Assembly: GCF_003012735.1 (NCBI RefSeq)
Contig: NZ_PXYI01000010.1
Span: 1-64,000 of the forward strand
Length of the DNA: 64,000 nucleotides
Reading direction: 5' to 3'
From: Allosphingosinicella deserti
GTDB taxonomy: Bacteria > Pseudomonadota > Alphaproteobacteria > Sphingomonadales > Sphingomonadaceae
Shown here: positions 36,870 to 45,342 of the stretch, in pieces
Layout: each line of letters starts with the position of its first letter
How positions within the stretch are numbered: position 1 is the stretch's first letter
Translations under genes and position numbers: made by a program
Notes under the pieces: generated by a model
The model's database searches: none
What the model was told of the DNA's origin: nothing
Seen by the model: only the letters and a program-made list of their open reading frames with translations

Positions 36870-39248
36870 ATGATCACACGGTTCATCCTGCTGATAGTCT
36901 CGGCCGCCCTGCTGTGGGTGGGTTCCGCGCGTGCGCAAACCGGGGCGTTCGATCTTGCCGGTCCGCAGCTCAGGGCGACGGTGACTCGTGGCACGGAAAC
37001 ATTGCCGATCGGCCGGGTGCCGCAGCTGCAGGCCGGCGACCGGATCCACGTCGAGGCGGAGCTCCCCGCCGACCGGTCCGGCAAGCATCTGCTGGTGATC
37101 GCCTTCCTGCGTGATGCGGCATCGCCGCCGCCGAAGAAATGGTTCGAGCGCCTGACCCTGACCAGCAAGGCGCGCGCTCTGACCGCGACCGTGCCGGAAG
37201 GCGCGAAACAGGCGATCGTGCTGCTGGCGCCGGAGGTCGGCGGTGGTTTCGGCGCGATCGTCAGCGCGGTACGGGGCCGCCCCGGCGTTTTCGTCAGGGC
37301 GGCGCGCGATCTCGGCCAGGCGTCGCTCGACCGTGCCCGTCTCGAGACGTTTCTCGACGGGGTCAACGCCGCCGACGTGAGCAGCCCGCAGAGCGTGGAG
37401 ACGATCTCCCCGATCCTCGCGCGCAGCCTCGCGATCCGCCTCAGCGCCGAGTGCCTGCAGCGTGAGCCCGCTTTGCAGGCGGCGTGCCTGACCCAGAGCC
37501 GGGAGGCGCTGATCCTCAATGACGGCCGCAAGCCGACCTTGGCGGAGACCCTGACCGGCGCTCCGGTGGACCTCGCCTACCGAGTCAGCGCGACGCCGGA
37601 AGCGGGCGCCGGCTATTACAGCCCCTATATCGGGGTCGTGCGGGACGTGGCGCGGTTGCTCGGTGCGTTTGGATCGGCGGAATATCAGTATATTCCGGCG
37701 CTTGCGCTCGGGCGGAACGAGGGGCTTCGGCTTCTGCTCAACACCGCGCCGTCGTTTCGCAAACCCCATTCGGTGATGGTCGTGCCCTTGCCGCCGGTGG
37801 AGCCGCCGGAGCCGCCGGCCTTCAGGCCGGCCGCCGGGCAGGCGATTACATGCCTCAATCGGCCGAATCTGACCCTTCCGATCGAGGGCGCGCCGATTCT
37901 CTACGCGACCGACTTCGCCCATGATCTGCACCTCGACGTTCGCACCGCCGCCGGCGAGACGCTGCGCTTTCCGCTGCGCGCCGATCCCCGGCAGGGCGGG
38001 CTCGTCCTCGCGGGCACCGCCGCGCCGCCGCTCGGGCATCAGATCGTCCAGGCGCGCGTGCTCGGGCGCTGGGGCTTCGAGCCTCTCGAAGGGCCCGTCT
38101 TCCATGTCCAGTCCATGCCGGGTGCGGCATGGCGGGTGACGGACGGTGCTTCGCCCGTGGTCGGACGCGCCAACCAGGTCGCACTCGAAGGCGGAACCTC
38201 GGCGTGCGTCGAAGAGGTCTCCTACGCGCAGGCGGGTAGCTCACCCGTGGCTGCCCAGTGGAAGGCAACCGGCCCCGGATCGCTCGCGATCGCGCTGTCG
38301 CTGGAGAAGGGGCGCCCCGGCCCGATCGAGCTCCGGGTCAAGCGCTACGGTTCCGACGCGCAGCGGCTGAGCGTCACCGCCTTTACCGAAGCAAGCCGGA
38401 TCGAGCGCTTCGTCATCCATGCCGGCGACCGCTCCGGCGTCCTCAAGGGAACGAGGCTCGACCAGGTCGAAAGCCTTGATTGGCAGGATCAACTGTTCCG
38501 GCCGGGCACGCTGAGCCGGGTGCGGGACATCGACGAGCTCACGCTCGACCGCGATCCGGCCGGCGCTGCAGCGCAGCCCGGGGCAGCGGCCGCTTCCGGC
38601 AAGGTCAGGCTGAAGGACGGGCGGATCGTCCCCGCGCGCGTCGAAGTCCTCAAGGCGCGCCCATCGGCGATCCTCGCCGGCAAAACGATCGAACTCGGCA
38701 CGTCGGCAGGCGCGCTGACGATGCAGCACGTCGGCGATCAGGCGCTGGCAGAGAACGCTGTGCTTACCTTCTCGATCAAGGCGCAGGCGGACACGCGCTT
38801 CACGGGCGGCGAAGTCATCGAGGTCGCGGCAGCGAACCTCGCTCCGGCGACCCTCAAGCCAGGCGCGGGCGTGACGCTCGTCGACGCCACGACCCTCGTC
38901 GCCCGGTTCAAGGCGGAGACGCTCGGCCCGGCCGCCTACGGGCCGCTCCGCTACCGCGTCTTGCAGGACGGCGTCGCCGGGGAATGGCAGCCGCTCGTCA
39001 CGCTGGTTCGTCTGCCCGTGCTCCAAGGCCTTGCCTGCGTGGGGGACGAACCCACCTGCACGATATCCGGGTCGGAGCTCTACCTGATCCACTCCGTCTC
39101 GGCCGACGCCGGCTTCTCGGCCGCCGCACTGGTGCCGCCCGGTTATACCGGAACCAGCCTCCCGATCGCGCGGCCGCAAGGCGGGGCGCTGTTCCTCCGG
39201 ATGCGCGATGCCCCGGACATCAGCTTCCGGGTGGCGATGCCGTCCTGA
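36870..39248 (+). CDS. Large secreted protein of unknown function
   Basis: A 792-residue protein with a clear signal peptide (ITRFILLIVSAALLWVGSARAQ). I recognise no catalytic domain. The sequence alternates beta-rich stretches, which suggests several Ig-like or similar sandwich domains; a proline hinge (PLPPVEPPEPPAF) near residue 320 divides it. A cysteine pair, CVGDEPTC, lies near the C-terminus. ATG 36870 is preferred over 36810 because it opens directly with the signal peptide. It follows the antiporter. A surface or periplasmic role is likely, but nothing more specific can be said. Confidence 0.7.
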   Translation: MITRFILLIVSAALLWVGSARAQTGAFDLAGPQLRATVTRGTETLPIGRVPQLQAGDRIHVEAELPADRSGKHLLVIAFLRDAASPPPKKWFERLTLTSKARALTATVPEGAKQAIVLLAPEVGGGFGAIVSAVRGRPGVFVRAARDLGQASLDRARLETFLDGVNAADVSSPQSVETISPILARSLAIRLSAECLQREPALQAACLTQSREALILNDGRKPTLAETLTGAPVDLAYRVSATPEAGAGYYSPYIGVVRDVARLLGAFGSAEYQYIPALALGRNEGLRLLLNTAPSFRKPHSVMVVPLPPVEPPEPPAFRPAAGQAITCLNRPNLTLPIEGAPILYATDFAHDLHLDVRTAAGETLRFPLRADPRQGGLVLAGTAAPPLGHQIVQARVLGRWGFEPLEGPVFHVQSMPGAAWRVTDGASPVVGRANQVALEGGTSACVEEVSYAQAGSSPVAAQWKATGPGSLAIALSLEKGRPGPIELRVKRYGSDAQRLSVTAFTEASRIERFVIHAGDRSGVLKGTRLDQVESLDWQDQLFRPGTLSRVRDIDELTLDRDPAGAAAQPGAAAASGKVRLKDGRIVPARVEVLKARPSAILAGKTIELGTSAGALTMQHVGDQALAENAVLTFSIKAQADTRFTGGEVIEVAAANLAPATLKPGAGVTLVDATTLVARFKAETLGPAAYGPLRYRVLQDGVAGEWQPLVTLVRLPVLQGLACVGDEPTCTISGSELYLIHSVSADAGFSAAALVPPGYTGTSLPIARPQGGALFLRMRDAPDISFRVAMPS

Positions 39249-39449
39249 AGCCTGCAGGTTGACGGCAGCAACATGCCCGTTCCGCCTCTGCTGGTCGGTC
39301 GTCTAGCATCGATCCCGGTAACCAGCCGCCGTCTGGACGGCAGCATCCGCGCAAGTTCGTCGGTGGCCCGAATCGCCGCCCGGTTCATCGGTACAAACGT
39401 GCGGGCTGTTCAACCTCATCGGCACCGCCAGCGCTTCTTGGGATCCTGC

Positions 39450-40130
39450 TCAGGCGGGCACCGGAGTCCACGGCCGTTCGCGGTACCATTTGGTGATCAC
39501 ATATTTGACGCCCGCCTCGACCGGCATGCCGCTGTGCAGGGAATAAGGATTGGGCTGGCCGTATTCGTCCATGTTGTTCCAGAGCAGCAGATTGCCCTGG
39601 CGCGGGGTGACGCGGACATTGGCGTCGGGGAACCAGGTCTGGCCGCCGGCCTCGACGTCGTTGAGGAAGACCATCGCCGTCCAGGTGCGCTGGCCGCCGC
39701 TGCGCTGCATCGATTCCCAATAATCGGTGTTAGGATGAAAATAGTCGTTATGCGGCTTGAACTGCTGGCCCGGGGCGTAACGCTGGCCCTGAATGGTCTC
39801 GCCGTGGGCCGGCTGGATACCGGTGAGGTGGTTGATCTTGTCCTGAACCACGATGTTGACCCGGTCCGTCATCCGCAGGTGGCAGCTCTCGCTGGTGCGG
39901 AATTCAGGGTCGCCGCTCGGCGACAGCAGGCCGGAGGGGACCCGGTCCTTGTCGATCAGCGCCATCACCTGCTCGCATTCGTCGCGTGTCAGCAGATCGC
40001 GCGCGACGAAGATGTCGAGACCCTTGGCCGGGATCTGCAGGACGTTCGGAGTCCGCTTCATCCGCTCCTTCACCCACGCCCCGATCTGCATCCGATAGAG
40101 CGCGTAGGGATCACTCACGACATTGTTCAT
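39450..40130 (-). CDS. Prolyl 4-hydroxylase-type 2OG-Fe(II) dioxygenase
   Basis: A 226-residue oxygenase of the P4Hc family. Iron ligands are His127 and Asp129 (FKPHNDYF) and His199 (SLHSGMPVEAG); Lys209 (KYVITKW) holds 2-oxoglutarate. TAMVFLNDVEAGGQTWFP is the characteristic core strand pair. No signal peptide, so it is cytosolic. Its start overlaps the stop of the upstream amidohydrolase (ATGA), so the two are coupled. Known bacterial relatives hydroxylate proline in peptides or proteins such as EF-Tu. Target unknown. Confidence 0.9.
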   Translation of the reverse strand: MNNVVSDPYALYRMQIGAWVKERMKRTPNVLQIPAKGLDIFVARDLLTRDECEQVMALIDKDRVPSGLLSPSGDPEFRTSESCHLRMTDRVNIVVQDKINHLTGIQPAHGETIQGQRYAPGQQFKPHNDYFHPNTDYWESMQRSGGQRTWTAMVFLNDVEAGGQTWFPDANVRVTPRQGNLLLWNNMDEYGQPNPYSLHSGMPVEAGVKYVITKWYRERPWTPVPA

Positions 40131-41392
40131 TCGACCGTCCGTCCCCTCACCATCACGAAATCCACCGTCTCGAGCGCGCGCACGTCGCGCAGCGGATCGC
40201 CGCCGACCGCGATGATGTCCGCCGAATAGCCCGGAGCGATCCGGCCGATTTCATTCTCCATGTCGAGCAACCGGGCTGCGCCGGTGGTTGCGGAAGCGAT
40301 CGCCTCCGCCGGGCTCATCCCGGCCTGTTCGACGAGCAATGCGAATTCCTGGGCGTTGCGGCCATGTTCGAACACCGCGGCATCGGTGCCGAAGACCACC
40401 GGAACGCCGGCCGCGCGGGCGGCACGCGCGGCCTTGCCGACCTCGCTGAGCGTCATCCGCACCTTGGTCTCCACCGCCGGGGTGAACACCCCCTTGCCGA
40501 GCCGCTCACGAATGCCGGTGAACGCCATCAAGGTCGGCACCAAAGTCGATCCGCTCGCCTTCATCGCCTGGATCGCCTTGGCATCGGCAAAGGTGCCGTG
40601 CTCGATCGAATCGACGCCCGCGCGGGCGGCGGCCTCGATGCCGCGGGCGCTGTGGGCGTGGGCCGCGACGTTGAGGCCGAGGCCGTGGGCAGTGTCGACG
40701 ATCGCCTTCATCTCGGCATCGGTGAAATGCTGGCCGAGGCCCCGGGCCTGCTGCGACAGGACGCCGCCGGTGGCGGTGATCTTGATCAGATCGGCGCCGG
40801 CGCGGGAGAATTCGCGGACTCGCGCCGCGCATTGCTCCGGGCCCGTGCAGGTGTTGTCGCCGCCGAGAACCGCGACGACCTCGGGGCGGAAGCCGGACAC
40901 GTCGCCATGCCCGCCGATGATCGAGACGGCCGGCCCGGACGAAAGAATGCGAGGCCCCGGAATGTCGCCGTCCGCCGTCGCGCGGCGCAGCGCGAAGCCG
41001 ACCAGCGGCGGCGAGCCGAGGTCGCGCACCGTGGTGAAGCCGGCACGCGCAGTGATTCGCGCGTTCTTGGCCCCGATCAGGGTGGCGAATTCGTCGCTGT
41101 TGACCGCCTCGTCACGATAATCGGAGCCGGGCTCACCCGAGAGGTGGACATGGGTGTCGATCAGGCCGGGGAGCAACGTCTTGCCGGACAGATCGATCAG
41201 CCTTGCGCCCGCCGGAGGCGGTGTCAGGCCGGCGGCGATCGAGGTAATCCGGCCATCGGTGACAATGATCGTGGAGGGGCCGGCCGCGGGACGGGACGGA
41301 TCCGCGATCAGCCGGCCGGCATGGATGACGATGGTTTCGGCTGCAGCCGGCGCCGCGACCAGGAGACTGGCCGCGAGAACAAGGAAGCGCAT
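40127..41392 (-). CDS. Secreted metal-dependent amidohydrolase (Xaa-Pro dipeptidase-like)
   Basis: A 421-residue enzyme with signal peptide (FLVLAASLLVAAPAAAE). Binuclear metal motifs of the amidohydrolase superfamily are present: DTHVHLSGEPG, the carboxylated lysine in LIKITATGG, NVAAHAHS, SIEHGTFAD and VVFGTDAAV. The pattern is close to the Caulobacter and environmental prolidases and L-Xaa-Arg/Lys carboxypeptidases of this superfamily. It probably cleaves dipeptides, perhaps with C-terminal Pro or hydroxyproline, in the periplasm. It is coupled by ATGA to the prolyl hydroxylase gene. Specificity is inference. Confidence 0.88.
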   Translation of the reverse strand: MRFLVLAASLLVAAPAAAETIVIHAGRLIADPSRPAAGPSTIIVTDGRITSIAAGLTPPPAGARLIDLSGKTLLPGLIDTHVHLSGEPGSDYRDEAVNSDEFATLIGAKNARITARAGFTTVRDLGSPPLVGFALRRATADGDIPGPRILSSGPAVSIIGGHGDVSGFRPEVVAVLGGDNTCTGPEQCAARVREFSRAGADLIKITATGGVLSQQARGLGQHFTDAEMKAIVDTAHGLGLNVAAHAHSARGIEAAARAGVDSIEHGTFADAKAIQAMKASGSTLVPTLMAFTGIRERLGKGVFTPAVETKVRMTLSEVGKAARAARAAGVPVVFGTDAAVFEHGRNAQEFALLVEQAGMSPAEAIASATTGAARLLDMENEIGRIAPGYSADIIAVGGDPLRDVRALETVDFVMVRGRTVE

Positions 41393-41452
41393 CGACGAAA
41401 GACCCTCCGAACAAGGCGCTTTTCATGCTTTCGGCGCCCGGCGCTGGCAAGC

Positions 41453-41482
41453 AAAAAGCCCGGAGCGTTTCCGCCCCGGGCT
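41453..41482 (-). terminator. Rho-independent terminator of the RcnB-like gene
   Basis: On the minus strand the stem AGCCCGG/CCGGGCT with an inner GCG/CGC pair is followed by TTTT. It lies between the RcnB-like stop and the amidohydrolase start, so the amidohydrolase needs its own promoter. Confidence 0.85.
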
Positions 41483-41510
41483 CTTGCGCATCGGCCTGTC
41501 GACCCGCCTG

Positions 41511-42380
41511 TTACCAGAAGAAGTCGTAGATCACGTCGATGACCTCGCCGGTATAGGTGTCGACCAGCAGGACGTCGTCATAATAGCGCACCCATCGCGT
41601 ACCCGGATAGGCTGCCGGCAGGCGGTATTGCCAGGGATCGTTCAGCCAATATTGGTCGCCGTAGAAGCCCGAACCCAGCACGAAGCCGATCGAAAGTCGG
41701 CTGTAGCTGTGGTTGCGGTAGGGCGAATAATAGCGGCCGCCGCGGTAGAGATCGCGGTGGGCATAGCGATAATTCTGCCAGTCGTAGCGGCGATCGTTGC
41801 GCCACTGGCGATCCCAGCGCCGCGCCTGCCGGTAATCCTGACGGTCGTCGCGCCGATCACCACGCCAGTCGCGGCGATCGTCACGCCGGTCACGCCGATC
41901 GTCGCGCCGCTGATCGCGCAGGCGCTCCTCGTAGCGCTGCTGATTCCGCACGGCCTGACGCTGGTAGCGCGGATCGAGGCCCTCGGCGCTGCGCTGCGAG
42001 GCTTCGCGGGTCTCCTGAACGCGCTGGCGATAGGCCTCACGTCCGGAGTTCCGGTCGCCGCCACTGCGCTGGCGATCGCCGCTCCGCCAATTGCCGGCCG
42101 AACGCTGTTCCACGCCCTGGGCGCTCTGCACCGGCGCCGGCGCCGGTGCCTCGATCCGCTGCGGCCGCTCCTGACGAACGCTTTGACGCTCCTGCCGGAC
42201 GGCCTGACGCTGCTCGCGCACGGCCTCCCTTTGCTGGCGCTGCTCGACCCGCGCCTGATTGCGCTCGCCAAGCCGCTCGTACCGTTGCTGGGCGCGCTCG
42301 GCCCGGCTGTTCTGCGCTTCTGCGGCCACGGGAGTAAGCACCGTCGCCGACATTACCAAACCGATCAATGCCTTACGCAT
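41511..42380 (-). CDS. RcnB-family periplasmic protein with Arg/Asp repeats
   Basis: A 289-residue protein. Signal peptide 1-22 (VMSATVLTPVAAEAQ), then a long Gln/Arg-rich region (about 25-215) with reiterated RQER, RRDDRRD and RGDRRDDRQD units, then a C-terminal RcnB domain (about 225-289) with RYYDDVLLVDTYTGEVIDV. RcnB of E. coli helps nickel/cobalt homeostasis, but the sphingomonad members are longer and their role is unknown. The mixed-charge repeat is likely disordered. A terminator follows. Confidence 0.85.
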   Translation of the reverse strand: MRKALIGLVMSATVLTPVAAEAQNSRAERAQQRYERLGERNQARVEQRQQREAVREQRQAVRQERQSVRQERPQRIEAPAPAPVQSAQGVEQRSAGNWRSGDRQRSGGDRNSGREAYRQRVQETREASQRSAEGLDPRYQRQAVRNQQRYEERLRDQRRDDRRDRRDDRRDWRGDRRDDRQDYRQARRWDRQWRNDRRYDWQNYRYAHRDLYRGGRYYSPYRNHSYSRLSIGFVLGSGFYGDQYWLNDPWQYRLPAAYPGTRWVRYYDDVLLVDTYTGEVIDVIYDFFW

Positions 42381-42503
42381 CGAACACTCCTGTCTTCGCG
42401 CGGCGAGAAGCCGCCTCGCGATAATGACGAGTTGTGCACCAGAGTCGATGAGCAGCGGGTGAACCGGTTCGACAACGAATCGAAAGCAATCCCCGTCCGA
42501 GCA

Positions 42504-43061
42504 TCATCGGTCCGGCTTCGCGCTTGCTCCGGGATCGAGCGCCGGAACCTGGCGCGCCGCGTCCTTGGGGTCGATTCCGGGCGGCGGTGCGGCCGATATC
42601 GTCTCCTCGCCGCCGCGCACACGGCCTGCGCGCCGGATCGCCTCGCGCACCCGCGGGAAGGTGCCGCACGGGCAGATATTGGTGATCGCCGCATCGATCT
42701 CCGCATCGGTCGGCGCGGCGCTCTGCTCCAGCAAGGCCGCTGCCGCCATGATCATCCCCGGCTGGCAGAAGCCGCATTGCGGCACGGATTCGGCGACCCA
42801 GGCCTGCTGGATCGGATGAGAACGATCGGGGGACAGGGCCTCGATGGTGGTGACGAAGCTGCCCTCCAGGCGCCGGATCGGTATCTGACAGCTGCGCACC
42901 GCGCGCCCATCGACGTGAACCGTGCAGGCGCCGCACTGCCCGGTGCCGCAGCCATATTTGGTGCCGGTGAGGTTGGAGGCGTCACGCAGCGCCCAGAGCA
43001 AGGGCGTTTCCGGATCCAGCCGATATTCGATGGGCTGGCCGTTCACGGTGAAGCGCGTCAT
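42504..43061 (-). CDS. [2Fe-2S] subunit of a molybdenum hydroxylase, orphan
   Basis: A 185-residue electron-transfer subunit of the xanthine dehydrogenase family. The plant-type cluster is in YGCGTGQCGACTVHVDG (about 36-52); the second cluster is in QCGFCQPGM and CPCGTFPRVREAI (about 95-140). Family partners are a large molybdopterin subunit and sometimes a flavin subunit, as in IorAB. Neither is next to it: the next minus-strand gene is RcnB-like, and the plus-strand neighbour is a crotonase. The last 40 residues are Pro/Ala-rich and extra. Confidence 0.9.
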   Translation of the reverse strand: MTRFTVNGQPIEYRLDPETPLLWALRDASNLTGTKYGCGTGQCGACTVHVDGRAVRSCQIPIRRLEGSFVTTIEALSPDRSHPIQQAWVAESVPQCGFCQPGMIMAAAALLEQSAAPTDAEIDAAITNICPCGTFPRVREAIRRAGRVRGGEETISAAPPPGIDPKDAARQVPALDPGASAKPDR

Positions 43062-43090
43062 GACAGGGTCTTAACGGGAGAAAGCGGGCC

Positions 43091-43906
43091 ATGGAAAGCG
43101 AAAGGATCGCGATCGAGCGGGACGGCGGGGTCGCCCACGTCATGCTCGCGCGCGGCGACAGGATGAATGCGATGGACGGCGCGATGTTCGCCGCGATCGG
43201 CGAGACGTTCGAGCGTCTCGGCAGCGATCCGACGGTGCGCGCCATCGTCCTCTCGGGGGAGGGGCGTCACTTCACGTCCGGAATCGATCTTCACTATGCG
43301 ATGGGGCAGTTCGCCTATGGCGGCGACCACGGCCGTGGCACCGAATCGCGCCTTCGCCATATTCAGCGGCTGCAGGACGCGTTCACTGCGCTCGAGACGG
43401 CACGGCCGCCGGTGATCGCGGCGATCCAAGGCGGCTGCATCGGTGCCGGCGTCGATCTTGCCAGCGCCTGCGACATCCGGCTGGCCTCCAGCGACGCTTA
43501 CTTCCAGATCGCGGAGGTCGACGTCGCGATCACGGCCGATCTCGGCACCCTGCAGCGGCTCACCCATCTGATTTCGCAGGGGATGGTTCGCGAACTCGCT
43601 TATACCGGCCGGCGAATGGATGCGCAGGAGGCGGAGCGCCTGGGCCTCGTCAACCGGATCCTCGAATCGCGCGAATCGCTGCTCGCGGCTGCGCTCGACA
43701 TGGCGCGAACCATCGCGGCGAAATCGCCGCTGGCAGTCGCCGGCGCCAAGATGAGCCTGAATTACAGCCGCGGCCGCACCGTCGAGGAGGGGCTGCGCCA
43801 TGTCGCGATGTGGAATGCCGGCGCGCTGGTCAGCGCCGATCTCGGCGTCGCACTGGAGGCGCGGCTGAGCAAGGGCGTCGCCCGATTCGAGGATCTTGAT
43901 CTCTGA
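43091..43906 (+). CDS. Crotonase-fold enoyl-CoA hydratase/isomerase (ECH1-like)
   Basis: A 271-residue acyl-CoA enzyme. GRHFTSGIDLHYAMG and IQGGCIGAGVDLASACDIR form the CoA-thioester oxyanion hole. EVDVAITADLGTLQRL matches the active-site strip of delta-3,5-delta-2,4-dienoyl-CoA isomerases, including the acidic residues used for double-bond shifting, so dienoyl-CoA isomerase in beta-oxidation of unsaturated fatty acids is the best call. AACGGGAGAAAG lies upstream of the ATG. It is divergent from the [2Fe-2S] gene with 29 bp between starts. Confidence 0.9.
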   Translation: MESERIAIERDGGVAHVMLARGDRMNAMDGAMFAAIGETFERLGSDPTVRAIVLSGEGRHFTSGIDLHYAMGQFAYGGDHGRGTESRLRHIQRLQDAFTALETARPPVIAAIQGGCIGAGVDLASACDIRLASSDAYFQIAEVDVAITADLGTLQRLTHLISQGMVRELAYTGRRMDAQEAERLGLVNRILESRESLLAAALDMARTIAAKSPLAVAGAKMSLNYSRGRTVEEGLRHVAMWNAGALVSADLGVALEARLSKGVARFEDLDL

Positions 43907-44048
43907 GCCGGGGTTGCGGCGGGCGATCCGACTCCCTTATCAAGGGCTTGGCTGCGGATTCGAAGCTTGAATTCCGATGGTGTGGCTGGTAACGGGCGGC
44001 CCGTGCGGCGCAGGATATGTCCTGTGGCGAACCTTATTTATTGCTTTG

Positions 44049-44090
44049 ATGGCTTTTTCGGAGGCGAGTCGTACGGGGCCGCCGCCTTGA
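44049..44090 (+). other. Possible 13-codon leader frame upstream of rpsU
   Basis: In the 212-bp gap before rpsU, a short ATG-to-TGA frame encodes MAFSEASRTGPPP and ends 28 bp before the rpsU ATG. Three prolines directly before a stop are a classic ribosome-stalling context. No clear ribosome-binding site precedes it, so translation is doubtful; the same bases (GGAGGCGAGTC...GGGGCCGCC) could act as structured leader RNA instead. Confidence 0.2.
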
Positions 44091-44118
44091 CCCATTTAAC
44101 GGAGAGTGACGACCGCTT

Positions 44119-44325
44119 ATGCAAATCCTCGTTCGCGACAACAATGTCGACCAGGCGCTGCGCGCCCTCAAGAAGAAGCTGCAGCGTGAAGGCGTCTATC
44201 GCGAGATGAAGCTGCGTCGTCACTACGAGAAGCCGTCCGAGAAGCGTGCGCGTGAACGCGCCGCCGCGATCCGCCGGGCGCGCAAGCTCGAGCGCAAGCG
44301 CGCCGAGCGCGACGGCGTTCGTTAA
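44119..44325 (+). CDS. rpsU: 30S ribosomal protein S21
   Basis: A 68-residue basic protein starting [20 protein letters not shown], the typical alphaproteobacterial bS21 N-terminus, and ending in an Arg/Lys-rich helix. It contacts the anti-Shine-Dalgarno region of 16S rRNA. GGAGAG lies upstream of the ATG. It is a single gene with a long leader. Confidence 0.97.
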   Translation: MQILVRDNNVDQALRALKKKLQREGVYREMKLRRHYEKPSEKRARERAAAIRRARKLERKRAERDGVR

Positions 44326-44495
44326 GTCGACTGGCGCCAAGTCGGTTGGCCCGGCCGTGTCCGGGCTGACCGAAGCAGGCTTGCCAAGATCGAGGGCGGC
44401 GATAGTGGGTAGGTGAGGGCTGCAGCGCAGCGCTCCGTCGTGCAGTGGCATGGCGACCTTCCACCGCCGCCCTTCTTCATTTTCGGGGATCTTCC

Positions 44496-45068
44496 ATGTC
44501 CGTCACCGCCGTTCCGCTCCGCCCGATCAGGAAGGGCTCGGTCCTGAAGCTCTGGCTCGGACTGATCCTGCTCTCGCTGCTCGCCGCCGGCGTCGCATGG
44601 GCGGGAACGGCGCACCAGGTCCTGCAGAAGACGGCCTCGGGTCTCCAGTACCGGGTCATCGAGGAAGGCGAGGGCGCGAGCCCGACGGCCACCGACATTG
44701 CGTTGGTCACCTATACCGGTCGGCTGCCCGACGGCACCGTGTTCGACAGCAATGAAGGCCGCCAGCCGACGCCGATGCCACTCGCCGACGGCGCGCTCGT
44801 CAAGGGCTTCACAGAGGGCCTCAAGCTGATGCGGAAGGGCGCCAAATACCAGTTCCGGATCCCGCCCGAGCTTGGCTACGGCGCCGAAGCGCAGGGTTCG
44901 ATTCCGGCAAACTCGACGCTCGAGTTCGATGTGGAGCTGCTAGAATTCCTGCCGGAAGCAACAGTCCGCCAGATGATGATGCAACAGCAGATGCAGCAGA
45001 TGCAGGGTGGCGCTCCGGGCGCTCCCGGGCCCGAGGGCATCCCGGGCGGCCCCGGCGGCGGCCAGTAA
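44496..45068 (+). CDS. FKBP-type peptidyl-prolyl isomerase, membrane-anchored
   Basis: A 190-residue protein. A hydrophobic helix (VLKLWLGLILLSLLAAGVAWA) near residues 15-36 is a signal anchor or signal peptide. The FKBP domain (about 45-150) shows SGLQYRVIEEGEG, VTYTGRLPDGTVFDSN, LVKGFTEGLKLMRKGAKY and FRIPPELGYG. The C-terminal tail is Met/Gln-rich and then glycine/proline-rich (GGAPGAPGPEGIPGGPGGG), resembling collagen triplets. It probably assists folding of envelope proteins. GGGGA lies before the ATG at 44496. Confidence 0.93.
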   Translation: MSVTAVPLRPIRKGSVLKLWLGLILLSLLAAGVAWAGTAHQVLQKTASGLQYRVIEEGEGASPTATDIALVTYTGRLPDGTVFDSNEGRQPTPMPLADGALVKGFTEGLKLMRKGAKYQFRIPPELGYGAEAQGSIPANSTLEFDVELLEFLPEATVRQMMMQQQMQQMQGGAPGAPGPEGIPGGPGGGQ

Positions 45069-45231
45069 TCGGCTCGGGGGCGCCCTCCCGCGGCGCTCCC
45101 TCTCGCTCGCGCCGGTCGCGCAGGGGCGATGGACGCCGCGTCGATCGTGGTCCGCGCTGAGATCAGGCTGCGATCGCCGGCGGAAGGCCGATTTAGGGCA
45201 TGACGTGTCCGGTACGCTCTTCCAACTGAAC

Positions 45232-45261
45232 TCCGTTCGGGTTGAGCTTGTCGAAACCCTT
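45232..45261. repeat. Single-armed copy of the dispersed GTTCGGG/TTGTCGAA repeat
   Basis: TCCGTTCGGGTTGAGC followed by TTGTCGAAACCC matches the left arm of the inverted repeat at 23041 with two changes; no convincing right arm follows. It lies in the 274-bp gap between the FKBP and AI-2E transporter genes, which holds no gene. Confidence 0.8.
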
Positions 45262-45342
45262 CGCTTCTTACGACGGGAAGGAGTGGAGCGGAGAACGCTG
45301 GTGCAGCTGGTGCCGCGCTGAACCCGCAGCTCCGCACCGCTC

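Noticed and set aside
41800-41930. Possible CRISPR-like array in the CGATCGTCGC/CGCCGGTC repeats
   Set aside because: The periodicity is short, irregular and in frame with the Arg/Asp codons of the RcnB-like gene; there are no unique spacers.
41154-43166. A 670-codon plus-strand frame across the amidohydrolase, RcnB and [2Fe-2S] genes
   Set aside because: It spans three clearly coding minus-strand genes and a terminator; its leucine/alanine runs mirror the Arg/Asp repeat on the other strand.
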